A DNA stretch of 64,000 bases from Ilex aquifolium (taxonomy: Eukaryota > Streptophyta > Magnoliopsida > Aquifoliales > Aquifoliaceae), in the NCBI GenBank assembly GCA_951799425.1, contig OX637397.1, forward strand, positions 10,343,064-10,407,063, given 5' to 3'. Below are positions 54,001 through 64,000 of the stretch, one piece after another (within the stretch, counting starts at the first letter, position 1; every line of letters begins with the position of its first letter). The notes under the pieces were generated by a model that was not told the DNA's origin, did no database searches, and saw nothing but the letters and a program-made list of their open reading frames with translations. Both the position numbers and the translations under genes were made by a program.

Positions 54001-57000
54001 GTTGTATTGAGTGGGGTTGGCAGTTGGGAGTAGTAATAGCGGGTGGGAGGAAGGTTATGAGGGGTGAGGTTGGGAGTTAGGGGTAACAACAGCGGGGTGG
54101 ATGGGGAGGCAACTGAAGCGGAAGCGGGGGAGGGGAAGGGGACAATAAAAACAGTAGAGAAAGAGATAGAGTGGTTGCGTGTGTGCGAGATTGAGTGAGT
54201 GTCTATGTTTTTACACGCCAGGAGCTCTGGTTATGGGCCCAATTCATGGGTTTGGATCTAGAAATAAGTTTTAACTACTTTACTACTAGTTAAACAAAAG
54301 ACAAAATGGTCTTTTTTGCAGAAATAGTTAACGTAGTGTAAGTATTAGGGGCTCAGCGTCATTTCTAAAATGTGAAAGGATGTCTGTGTGGTACCTCAAA
54401 TATTAGGGGTCCGTATGATATTTACCCTTCATTTATTTATTTACTTCAATTTGCCAAAATTCAAATTTTGAAGCTTAGCTTCTCTCTCAGTTTGGCATCG
54501 TGGACTGTGGAGTAAGATAATTTGATTTATGTTGAAGGATAACTTTAAGGATAATTTCTTAAAGGAAATAGAAATTGTTCAAACTATGGTTTCATAAACT
54601 TTGAGATAGCCAAATACAAAAATAAGCTAACACATGACATTGTTGCAGATATGGTTAAATGTTTCAAATCAAATTGTACTGAAAAATGCCTAAATGTTTC
54701 CAATTGTTTAATAAAGAGAACTAAACTTGAATGTAATTTTCAAAACATACATTATTTCAACCAAATATTGTTGAAAACTCTTTAAACTATTCAAACAACC
54801 ACTATGCATTTCATAAAAATGTGAGAGCCTCTTTTATACAGGGAAAATATGTAGTTTCATTGTTAAAGTGGATTTTTCATATTTTGTTATTGTTTAACTT
54901 CAAATACATCTGAACAGTGAGCCTACTTTGCAGAACATATATTACTATCCACTATTTTCTGATTCTAACTAACAATTTAATGAAGAAGTTTGACAGAATG
55001 TCTAAGAAATAAGACTTGCATAGTTGTTTTGCCCTTCAAGAACAAATGAATCATATTTCAAGGTCAATTTATATATCGGTTAAGATAAGCAGCGTCATGT
55101 TTTTGGTCACATTTTCATTAGCTAAGTTTATATATTTACCCAAAGTATGATTTGTTTGTCTGAATTGACAAATAGGTTGTTAGTTTTGCACTCTCAAACT
55201 TTTTAAGTTCGGAACAATCCATACTACCAGCCCATGTTTGTGTTGTAACAGTTTGTGGTGCGGGCTTCAAAGGTGCTTCATAAGATCTGAAGCAGTTGTA
55301 ACCTGGGCAATATTTTTTATTCTCTCTTCTTATTTTTTTTGTCCATTCATTTTCCTTCTCAAACAGTTTCCTCTATGTTTTCAATGTCTATACACATTTG
55401 CTAAGTCATTCCCACATATTTCGTCATTTCCTGTATACTTTGTTTGCATTTTGCAAGCAAATTATACCTCTACAATTATCTAACTCCAAACCATGTTTGT
55501 GGCATGAACTTATTACAACTACAACTGCTGCAACTGGGTGGCAAATCAACTAAGAAATTAGGTAGGAATTGTGAGAAAATATAAAAAAAATTCAGTTCAT
55601 CCGTTGATTAAACTAGTATAAACATACAAAAGAAAATATAGAGATGCAATATATGGAAATGTACCTGGTAGGTCCATGATGACTCCGTGAGATCAATTTC
55701 CCCAACTTTAAAGCCAGTAAGTTTAATTCGTCCCTTAAACCCTGCCCCGTCCTTCTCCATGAAGGCACCGTAATTCTGAATGATTGATAAAGCAATATAA
55801 CAAGATAGTGAAATTTATATCTGGTTTGAGGAACAAAAACCAAAAACTTACCAAAAGAAATCCTCTTTGAGTAATACATCACATATATAATTGTTCTACC
55901 CCAAGCAACATAAAGAGATAAGAGCTTGAAGAAAACTAGCCCAACAAGAGGCATTACATCTAACAAAAGCTGATCTAACAAAATAATACACTACCTAAGA
56001 GGAAACAAAGGGTATAGAAACACTGGCTTCAATCGGCATATATGAGCCTAAATAAATTTATAAGAAAAGTCATTTTATTTTAGGACATCTACATCTGAAA
56101 ATTCTACTTTGAGTTCACTACTACAAGTTTTGGAATGAAGAGTACAGACAGTAGATTTCAGTTTTCCAGGAAAATGCATTCATTTAGTGCCTTTTAACAA
56201 AGTGCTTTGATAACAAAGTTAGATAACATTACCTGCAAGCCTACTGTTTGAGACATTAAAACTATATCAGTATACCCTTGCATAAGTTGAACAGGCTGCA
56301 CGACCTTGATCCAATCACCCTTCGCACTACCTTCACTTCCAAAAGACATCCAGTTAAGAGGCTAAATATCACAGTTGGTATCAAAACTGAAAAAGAGAAA
56401 GAGATGGCAGCAAGTCATTGTAAAATCAGGGGTGGCTCATTGAATTGTATTAGAGTATGGCACTCAATTAAGTATGCCAATATAATTGTTACATCAAATT
56501 TACTCCACAATAAGCTTTTTTTGGTAAATCCAACACAAAAGACATTTAGTATTTCCCTTGCCTAGGAACTAGAACAAACACACAAGTTGGCAACAGTAAT
56601 TTAGGAAGAAGTTTTGATGATTTTAACCAATATAACGACTTGGAGCAAGACCAAGTATCTAAATTTTGTTTTGGTCAACTCATAAAAAGAAAAGTTTTGG
56701 AAACAGCGAAAAAATGAGGAATTTCAATTCCAAAATATCCAGAACCATTCTAAAACATTCTGAGACATAAAAATTTTGATTTTTTCTACCCATGAATTTT
56801 GATCTTTGAGAAGGCCGAAGGCCTTGTGTTTGAAGTATTCTATTATTCTGGAATTGAGATCATATGAAAAATGAGCATCAACACAGGAGGGAAGAGGGAG
56901 ATCGAGAAGATAAGCATTAATAAATGTCAACATTATTTTGAACATTTCATGCTCCTTAAATAGTGTCAATATCCGTTTAAATGTTTGATGCTCCTTAAAA

Positions 57001-60000
57001 AAGGTCTTTCTTATCGTGGTGATGGCAGGAAGCAACAATGGATCAAAGAAGAAAGAAATAAAAGTCAAAAAAATAAAGACAAGAATTTAGGGTTAGGGTT
57101 TTGGGTGCTCTAATACCAGGTTAAAAACATGGAGAGGGATAAGATGGAAAAAGAAAAGAAAAAAGTGACTAGCACACCTTGAAATGGGGAGACCAGCCCC
57201 ATACTTATTAATAAACAAGAAATGACAAAAATACCCATAATAATAACACTAACTAATTCCAACACCTAAAAAATTGTTGTCTAGTCATTGATTTACCTAC
57301 CCTATCATTGTGCATAAGAAGATCTACATCAATGATTACAAGCATTTCATAATTTCCAAAATACTCATTTGCTCCTTCTATGTATGGCATTCCTATCCTC
57401 TCCGATATGATGATCCTTCAGATTTGTCACCTCTTTCAGGTTTTGACCACTAGTTTAGCCAACTTGATCTCCCTTACTTTGACCAACCATATCTTTGTGC
57501 TCAGATATCGAAATCGCATGGGTAATATATGATTTCCAAGCAGAATTGCAGTCTTCACACATTGTGTTCCTATCTTCTACGACATTATGATCTTTTGTAT
57601 TTGACAACTCTTTCATGTTTTAAAAATTGTTTCGGCCATTAGTTTAACAAACTAGAACTTTCTAAATTCGACCAACCTTAACTTTGTACTTGGATTTCAC
57701 ATTTGCATAGATAACATATACTTTTCTCGCGTAATTTCATGTCCCACGTACTAATCATGGTGTTCCTATCCTCTATGACGTGATGATCTTTGGTATTTGT
57801 CACATTTTTCAAGTTTCGGTCACTGATTCAATCAACTTGAACTTCCTAATGTTAAAAAATCTTCAATTTGTATTCAAATGTCGCAATTACATAGGTGATA
57901 TATACTTTTCATGTGGAATTTTATGTTTCACACCATGATTATGGTGTTCTTATCTTTCCGACATGATGATCCTTCTTGTAACCATCTTTAGGTTTCGGCC
58001 ACTAGTTTAACTAACTAGAGCTTCCTAACTTTGACCAACCATAACTTTGTACTCAGATATCCTATTTGCATGGCCAATAAATATTTTTCACGCGGAATTT
58101 CATGCTTCATATACTATTTAAGATATTCCAATCCTCTTCGACATTGTCACTTATATCAAGTTTCAACCACTAATTTAACCAACTTTAACTTTGCACTCAG
58201 ATGTTACAGTCACATGGGTAACATATATTATTCACACGAATTTCATGCTCCACGCACTAATTGTGGTATTTTTATCCTATGTGACATGATAATCTTTTGT
58301 ATTTGTCACCTCCTCTGTGATATTCTTATCCTCTGTGACATGATGATCTTTCGTATATCACTTCTTTTGCATATTATAACATTTTGATTTCCGAATCCAT
58401 TGCAGCACATCTCTCATGTTTCTTGGAGATAAAGTAATTATTTTGTACCACAAACTTCTTCTTTTTTTGCTGTTCAAAAAGGCGAGTTTCATGTAAATCC
58501 CTCCCCTAACCCAGAGCCCAGGACTAGCAAAAACTCCTAACCCATTCTGACCCCTATATAGAAGGTATATCTCACCTAGGTTGGGGGAAGTATTCTATTT
58601 GTGTCCAACTTAACTAGTTTACTCTAAACAATGACATATAACACCAAATGAGTAGACTACACTCAAGGTTGGGGTGGCATGGTGGTCTAAATTTATAAAT
58701 GACTCTAGTAGTGACCTGCTAAATTTTTTTATTCATGTTTTGGTGCCCCCCTCAAATAAAAACTTGGCTTCGCCCCCGTGCATAATGTAATTGCACATGT
58801 AGATTGATCATGTACGAATTAAATTTCATCTAAATTGACAAAATTGCCTCAATTATTACAACAATGTGAAAGGTATTGATTGACAAAGCTGAGATGGGTT
58901 ATCCAAATCTTGGGCCAAATTGTCATCCATTTTTTGTAAGGAAACTTTCATGAAAAAGTTCATATCCACAAATACGCCGAGAAAAGTTGAGGTGCTGAAA
59001 TGAATAAATGAAATATGATAGCAACAAGTAAATGCATAATTAAAAATATCCATACAGGACGATTGACTTTGTCTAAGGCAAATTTAATGAATATCCTCCA
59101 TTCGCCAACCTAGCCTGAAACTTCTTAATAAGCACAATGCGGCAGTTCAAATTTTTGATCTCATTTTTGTTAAATCATAATAAGTTTGAGAAAGTCTGAA
59201 GGTACTTCAACTCTGGCTCAAGGATGTGATAAAACAAAACAGAAATTGTAATTTTTTATCATGAAAAGTGTGGAATCTGCCCATGACTACACTAATTGCT
59301 GTTCGTTTCAAAAAGCTTAAAGTTTTTGATAAAAATATCTATCAATTTTCTATATGTTCTTTATGCTAAGTTGAACCATTACACAGTCTATAAAGCATGA
59401 ACTCTGCAGAGGCTAGTAAATAAAGAAGCTTCATGTTTTCTTTATTTTTGAAGTAAATAAAAAAATGGTGGTGGTTTGTTAAAAAAAAAAAGTAAATAAA
59501 GAAGCTTCATGTTGTCTGGCCTACTTTTATATAGAGTACTAGTTGTTTACATGTTTCATTTAGTCCTCTTATCTTGATGAAGCTTAATGATAGAGATCGA
59601 AAAGGGATTGGATGAACTTAATTGAAGAGTTGAATTTTATTATTTGTTTTAGTATTATTATATTAGTTAGGGAATATTTGTTTGACTAGAGTATTAATTA
59701 GAGTTTGACTAGGAAATTATTATAGAATTTTAGTAGGATAGGAATTTAAGAATTTGGTTATGAAACTATTTTAGATTTTATTAGGATAGTAATTTTTATT
59801 TTGGTAGTAGACTTAGCCTATAAATATAGATGTAAGTTATACTATTTTCAATTAAAGAGTGATATAATAAAAAAATGTTTCTCTGTGGAGAATTATGTGT
59901 TTTTTAACCTAATCCTTACAAGGGTTTGGTATCTCTTCTACCGTTTTCTATTATCTTATTTCTTTCTATTATCTTATTTCTTCTTCTTTCGTCCTTTATC

Positions 60001-63000
60001 ACCTAATCACATGAAAACAAATGGATCTTAGCAAGAATGGATTTGATGTGTCAATTTTAGTCCTCTTATCTTGATGAAGCCTAAACATATACCGAGCAAG
60101 AGAGGCAGGCTGGGTTCAGCAGGGACAGAACGAAACATGGTAAGGATCAGATGAACAATGCTTGGCTGGGACCATGAAAACATACAGTAATGAGTCACAA
60201 TGAGATAATCAAATAACCTGACCTTCTGCACAGCAAAAGGAGAAAAAAATATACACGCATGAACTCATTACAAATAATGAGACAAGCAAATACCTGTAAG
60301 CTGCCCATTAATGAAGATGCGCACCAAATCACGCATGCTATCAATTGTAAGTGCTGGAATAACATCATTTTCCTCCCAAAATGAGACGTCTTCATCAGAA
60401 ATATATATTCTGTAGTTTAATCAGAAATCAAATATTTATTAATGGGCATTTACTTCCATTAAAAACGACTTGGAGCAAAACTGGTAACCATTTTTTTAAG
60501 ATTGCCTTATTTATCATTCTTGAAGCAACGCAATCACATGAAGATGCAACACAAAAAATATGGTATCCAGAAAATTATAATGCTAATAATAGACAAATGA
60601 AGCTCTAACCTTACGATGGTTTTTAGACGAGGTTTATGGAGTTGGAAAATTTGGGTTATGTAAAGGGATCACAGCCCTATTTGAAATTGAATCAGGCTAC
60701 CAGTGAATCATTTTGGAAATATTATAATGTAAAACCCAGAATCCACGGATACATGCCTGTTGATGTAAAGTGTCATACAGTGTGCTTTTGGTATAAGAGC
60801 AATGAGATAACAAATGCCCAATAGTCTCACCACCATATTCACAAAGCACAAACTAACAAGCCAAAGAGCTTAAAGGGTCCTATTTGTGGGGCACCTATGA
60901 TCTTAACTTTCCTTGACAGCAACTAACCATGTTACAGCCTTAATATTAGAGAATGTGTGGGTGGGAAAAGGAGGCATAGGATCTCAAATTGGCTAAAGTA
61001 GATACACGGAATAAGAATAATTGCAACAACGAAGAAACTTAAAGAAAAAATTGACAAAAGAAATAAGCAGAGATCAAATGACATGCGGAGAGAAGCTCAT
61101 TGCATTCATGATTTTAGAGATTCCTATAGAAGCTGAAATTTTTAGTATCTCCTTGAGGGCATTTCTATAAAGAAACATTAAAAAGGGGAAAAATGACCTT
61201 GAAAGGAATTTTCTCGTCCACAATTCTTATAATAATTGTGTACTGTTGGGCACTCTTCAGATAGTTTTACAAAGATAACACAAGATTCCTGAAATAGCAA
61301 AATTTGTACCTAAGTGACCATTTGGATTCCAAGTGCTACTGCTAGTGCAGGAGAGCACCATTTTGAGAAAACAAAGGATCCAGGTTGCCATTCAAGCATC
61401 TATATAATGTATGATGAAACAAATATAAACATACTCAACTCAACTCAACGGAGCCCAATCCCAACTATTGGGTCGGCTATATGAAGAATCTTGCTCCGCC
61501 ACTATGCTCTATCAAGGGCCATAAACATCTACATATAAAATATATGCATGTATTATATAATAATACATCGACATTATTTTACAATATTTCCATATTTTAT
61601 CAATATAAAAATGGATTTTTCCCTTTTTCTTTTGAATTGAAAGAAGTCACCTACATAAGAAATAAAGTAAGCACGTCTTAAAAAGCCACACTCAGTGCCA
61701 GTGGTCACTAGGTAATCTCATTGTCCACAGCACTATGGTTTCAATCTCATTCACAGCGAGTCTTAACATGTTTCTAATTGGCACCAGCTAGCTCAAAGTG
61801 GTGGCTGGATCATGTATCCATAAGCTGTCATTCTAAGCTTGGCCGAGTATTCAAACAAAATATTCCCCAAAACAGAACAATCCACGGCCTCTAGAATTTT
61901 GAATAAACATATCATAAATTGCTCTAGTAGCCAAGCACACCTGAATGACTATGATTACACTCATTCCGAAATAAAGGCTATCTTTCATGTGCCTAAATCA
62001 TTTCTTAACAACTGGTCTTAAAAGCAATGTCATCCTAGGAATACCCCTAAAAAGAGGCCAAGATATTCTCTAGCCACTTGCTAGTGCCACATCCAAGATC
62101 ATCCATCAACTTGGGCCAAATATCTTCCTGGATATTGATTGCAACCTTGATGCATTTGATCTTATAACTTGAGATCCAAAGTCTGCCACTCAGCACTTAG
62201 AATATGTAAAATAGGACCATTAAATGGCTGGGTAGATTACATCGTGAACCTAGCAGAATGTGTTGCTAAAACTGCTTGTCCTCTTTCAATATCATATATT
62301 GCTAAAGTAAACTATGTTGGCTGTCCCCTAGAGATTATCTTGATTTTTTGCCACCACTTACTGTGATCCCTCCACTTTTCTGTGCAAGATGCCAAGACTT
62401 ATTTAACAGGCCCATGCTAGGATTTCAGGAACTGTTATCAATAAACGAACACTACACTAGCTGCTTTTTTCCCTGTGATTTCATTTCCCCTGATGCATTT
62501 GCTGAAACACTTTCGCTTTTAAGCCCTGGGAACCCAACTTGATGCCTGTAATCTAAGTTTGTGGAAACTTTTCATTCATTATAAGTTTTTCTTCTACTGC
62601 TACAGTTGCTTTAACTTCCTTCCATGTTCTTTCACATTGAAGAATCCAGTGCCTGGGTCTCCATCCATTATACCTAATACCGCTCACCATAATTAGAATC
62701 TCAAAAGGCTCACTGCCTAAAAGAAACGCTATTAAGGCTTCTGAACCACAGATTTTCATCTTGCAATATGCTTGACTTGCATTATGTGGACATCATGTAT
62801 CAACAATAACTGAAAACTTCTTTCTTCCATTATCACAATCTTTTTTTATTATTTCTTTCATTTTCCCTTTTTTCTCTTTTTTGACACATGCTTTAGCTTA
62901 TTTCCTAGAAAATTTGATATGGATCAAGATCACTCTTTGATATAGCAAAAACTTACTTTAATAGTTTTGAAAGTGGTTTAAGGTCAATGACACGTGATAC

Positions 63001-64000
63001 ATCATACCAAAGGTTCTATTAAACTACTTGGGAATCAATCCATAATCTTCCAGAGCAATGTTCCCTCTATAGCACTTTCAGGATGATTATTCAATTAGAA
63101 AAGAGACACATTCTATCAAACCTTAATTGAGCACATCACTTCTTGTTTTCCCATTGATCTACCATTTAGACAATGTTTTGGAGATCATGGGTGCACGCCT
63201 CACACAATTAGAGTTCTTGTTGTCTCATTCAAAAAAAGAAGGGATCCATTATTCCCGAAGCAGATATCAGTAAGAAATAGCTACAAGCATCCTCACCCCA
63301 CAATAAAACAACATAAACAGAATAAATAAAATAAAATCAAAAAAGACGTATAACTTTTAATCCTATTTGTACAAAATCATTTAACATTAACAAACAAAAT
63401 TCAAATTTTGCAAAGATTCTTAGGAACTGTCATATAACACAAAAAAAAAAAACTAAAGACTAATCAAGAAAACCCACTAATTGGTGAAAAATATGCCAGC
63501 TTTCCAACTAAGAATTACCCCGAAGCTTCAATTTTATGTATTTTGATGGTAGTGTTTCCTATAAGAACAGCAGGAAAAAGAGAAAATGTGCTTAAAGGCG
63601 AACATGGGTGGAATGCCATAGCAGTGCAGGGAAGCGTGTTTGCAGCTCAAGAATGGAGTTAAGTAAGCAAAGGTACTACTGCCACAGTTCATATGGACTT
63701 TGTCAATCATAATATATCAGTTTTACTTGAATCAATTCTGCCTCTCATATTCTTTGGAAATGATAAGACATCAAGCAACCAAAATAACAGTTCATCATAC
63801 AAAATGATACAGCTGTTTATGCAGCCTAATTTACTGCAGCAACTGTAAGACTGAGATAATGACACACCTTGTCATATACCACAAATAATCTGACTTGTCC
63901 TTTGTCACATTTAAATGCTCCAATATGGTTTCAACAGTGAAACTGCCCTCACCCCATGCACCAATTGGTTCTTGAAAAGTAAGCCAGGATTGGGAAATGT
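39002..64000 (-). CDS. BGAL9: Plant beta-galactosidase (GH35), C-terminal half; BGAL9-like
   Basis: Family members remove galactose from cell-wall polysaccharides and are normally secreted. Eight exons are visible: 64000-63868 (continuing off the edge), 60409-60294, 56330-56233, 55775-55665, 46362-46252, 42101-41893, 41438-41090 and 39145-39002. All are GT-AG with phase kept, giving 422 residues before TAG. Family hallmarks in order: EHLNVTKDKSDYLWYMTR, QNYGAFMEKDGAGFKG, YFDAPGGTDPVALDLSSMGK, WVNGHHVGRYW, DYRGAYNSDKCATNCG, PRSWLQ, FEETGGNPFEIS. A Cys-rich SUEL/galactose-binding-lectin-type domain follows (LQCEDGHTISAIEYASYGTP to VEARC) and closes the protein. The GH35 catalytic domain and signal peptide would lie beyond 64000. 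No stop or frameshift is seen in these exons. Introns are unusually large: 9.3 kb, 4.2 kb, 4.0 kb and 3.5 kb, filled with transposons. The BGAL9 name rests on remembered similarity; a close paralogue is possible. Confidence 0.93.
39918..40821. mobile_element. Mutator-type element with GC-rich cargo
   Basis: A 904-bp element with ends ATAGTTATTGATGTATC and, on the minus strand, ATAGTTGTTAGTATTGTACG. A perfect 10-bp direct repeat GTTTGCCATC flanks it at 39908-39917 and 40822-40831. Subterminal zones repeat CGTATCG words (39940-39980, 40660-40805). The middle (40215-40530) is GC-rich, with an ATG-led 71-codon frame on the plus strand (40208-40423) and a repeated GATCGTCGTCGAAGCCTG unit. It sits in the BGAL intron between the last two exons. 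Confidence 0.75.
41670..41836. mobile_element. Short hAT-type element, CAAGGATC family, copy 3
   Basis: Ends CAAGGACTGAATATCG and AAAATTTTGATCCTTG, with GAAACG-type words inside. No clear target duplication. It lies in a BGAL intron only about 55 bp from an exon edge (41893). Confidence 0.5.
42102..44150. other. BGAL intron, left part
   Basis: Intron sequence between the exons at 41893-42101 and 46252-46362. The 42250-42790 region is rich in GATACG/CGTATC words and may be an old element. The 43000-44100 part is less AT-rich with broken frames and may be a decayed retroelement; I recognise no domain. Confidence 0.4.
44160..45125. mobile_element. Element with ~190-bp inverted arms
   Basis: The arm at 44160-44352 is the inverted copy of 44939-45125 at roughly 80-85 percent identity by eye. 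Shared blocks: GTGCAGCTCCTCTGCT, GTTAACTCCCAAGAAAC, TTTGGTATAAATTTCTGAAG, TATCTCATTTGCACA. A 585-bp spacer separates them. Long arms suit a Mutator-like element, but no 9-bp duplication could be fixed. It lies in a BGAL intron. Confidence 0.65.
46363..47113. other. BGAL intron flank left of the LINE
   Basis: AT-rich intron sequence with nothing recognised beyond short homopolymer runs. Confidence 0.4.
48518..49308. mobile_element. hAT-type element, CAAGGATC family, copy 4 (longest), inside the LINE
   Basis: A 791-bp element with ends CAAGGATCGAAATATCG and ACATTTTGATCCTTG and an imperfect 8-bp duplication CCAGGCTC (48510-48517) / CCAGGCAC (49309-49316). GAAACGTTTCGG-type words crowd both subterminal zones, with an AT-rich middle. 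No transposase frame. Confidence 0.75.
50020..50474. mobile_element. Tourist-like (PIF/Harbinger) MITE inside the LINE
   Basis: A 455-bp element with ends GGAGTTGTTTGGTAAGGGGG and (minus strand) GGGCTTGTTTGAATGAATTT, flanked by TAA at 50017-50019 and 50475-50477. It splits the LINE reverse transcriptase region, whose coding trace resumes on both sides. Confidence 0.8.
52901..55664. other. BGAL intron right of the LINE
   Basis: Holds AT-rich sequence and a C-rich then G-rich stretch at 53450-54200. This looks like a repeat or low-complexity zone; the short frames there have biased composition. The LINE 5' end may reach into it. No gene supported. Confidence 0.4.
56652..56808. mobile_element. 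Short hAT-type element, CAAGGATC family, copy 5 (decayed)
   Basis: Ends CAAGTATCTAAATTTTG and AATTTTGATCTTTG match the family ends. No convincing target duplication. It lies in a BGAL intron. Confidence 0.4.
57388..58390. repeat. Degenerate satellite-like tandem array
   Basis: A unit of roughly 140-205 bp recurs about five to six times. The landmark TTCCTATCCTCTxxGACATGATGATC occurs at about 57390, 57567, 57773, 57947, 58125, 58266 and 58321. Other shared words are TTTCGGCCACTAGTTTAAC and CTTTGACCAACCATAACTTTG. Units are diverged by about 20-30 percent by eye. It sits in the BGAL intron between the exons at 56233-56330 and 60294-60409. Confidence 0.75.
59559..60080. repeat. 472-bp segment flanked by a perfect 25-bp direct repeat
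   Basis: The 25-bp sequence beginning TTTAGTCCTCTTATC and ending GATGAAGC occurs at 59559-59583 and 60056-60080. The segment between is AT-rich, has a TATAAATATA-like box near 59819, and looks LTR- or retrocopy-like. It has no clear poly(A) tail next to the right repeat. Confidence 0.55.
61432..61530 (+). mobile_element. SINE-like tail (TGGGTCGGCTA type)
   Basis: The stretch ACTCAACTCAACGGAGCCCA, then TCCCAACTATTGGGTCGG and CTATATGAA, matches a conserved 3' region of a widespread plant SINE-type repeat, as remembered. No tRNA-like head is visible upstream, so it is a fragment. It lies in a BGAL intron. Confidence 0.5.
61531..63867. other. BGAL intron, right part
   Basis: Intron sequence up to the exon at 63868. 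A minus-strand frame at 62553-62759 (68 codons) shows no domain I know. Nothing else recognised. Confidence 0.4.

Overview
This window is nuclear DNA from a flowering plant, most likely a eudicot. Three split genes with GT-AG introns, AT-rich introns and intergenic DNA, and a high density of plant-type transposable elements support this. I cannot fix the species. No bacterial-style operon, CRISPR array, rRNA or convincing tRNA gene is visible. Gene models were assembled by hand from splice signals, reading phase and remembered protein families; no search was run.

All three genes lie on the minus strand. (1) 1-12855: cytosolic methionyl-tRNA synthetase, 16 exons visible, with the C-terminal end running off the left edge. 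(2) 18761-27389: a complete sucrose-phosphate synthase, 12 exons, 1064 residues. (3) 39002-64000: the C-terminal half of a plant GH35 beta-galactosidase with a C-terminal galactose-binding-lectin-type domain, BGAL9-like, 8 exons visible; its catalytic N-terminus lies beyond the right edge. The genes serve separate tasks (translation, sucrose synthesis, cell-wall galactoside trimming), and nothing indicates that they act together.

The space between and inside the genes is mostly mobile DNA. MetRS introns hold two truncated LINEs, two short hAT-type elements, a 1.05 kb PIF/Harbinger-type element and a tandem duplication that copied the edge of an exon. The MetRS-SPS interval (12.9-18.7 kb) holds three head-to-tail Helitron-like copies set inside one arm of a long foldback element, a Mutator-type MITE, and a minus-strand Helitron-like element with a hAT-type MITE inside it. 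The SPS-BGAL interval (27.4-39.0 kb) holds foldback MITEs, two hAT-type elements and a 108-bp tandem repeat whose breakpoint falls in a hAT terminus. The BGAL introns are very large (up to 9.3 kb) and carry a decayed L1-type LINE with nested insertions, a Mutator-type element with GC-rich cargo, a large inverted repeat, a degenerate satellite-like tandem array and a SINE-like tail.

I did not find a previously undescribed biological system. The most informative structures are the nested and tandem transposon arrangements, several with exact target-site duplications that allow insertions to be ordered in time.
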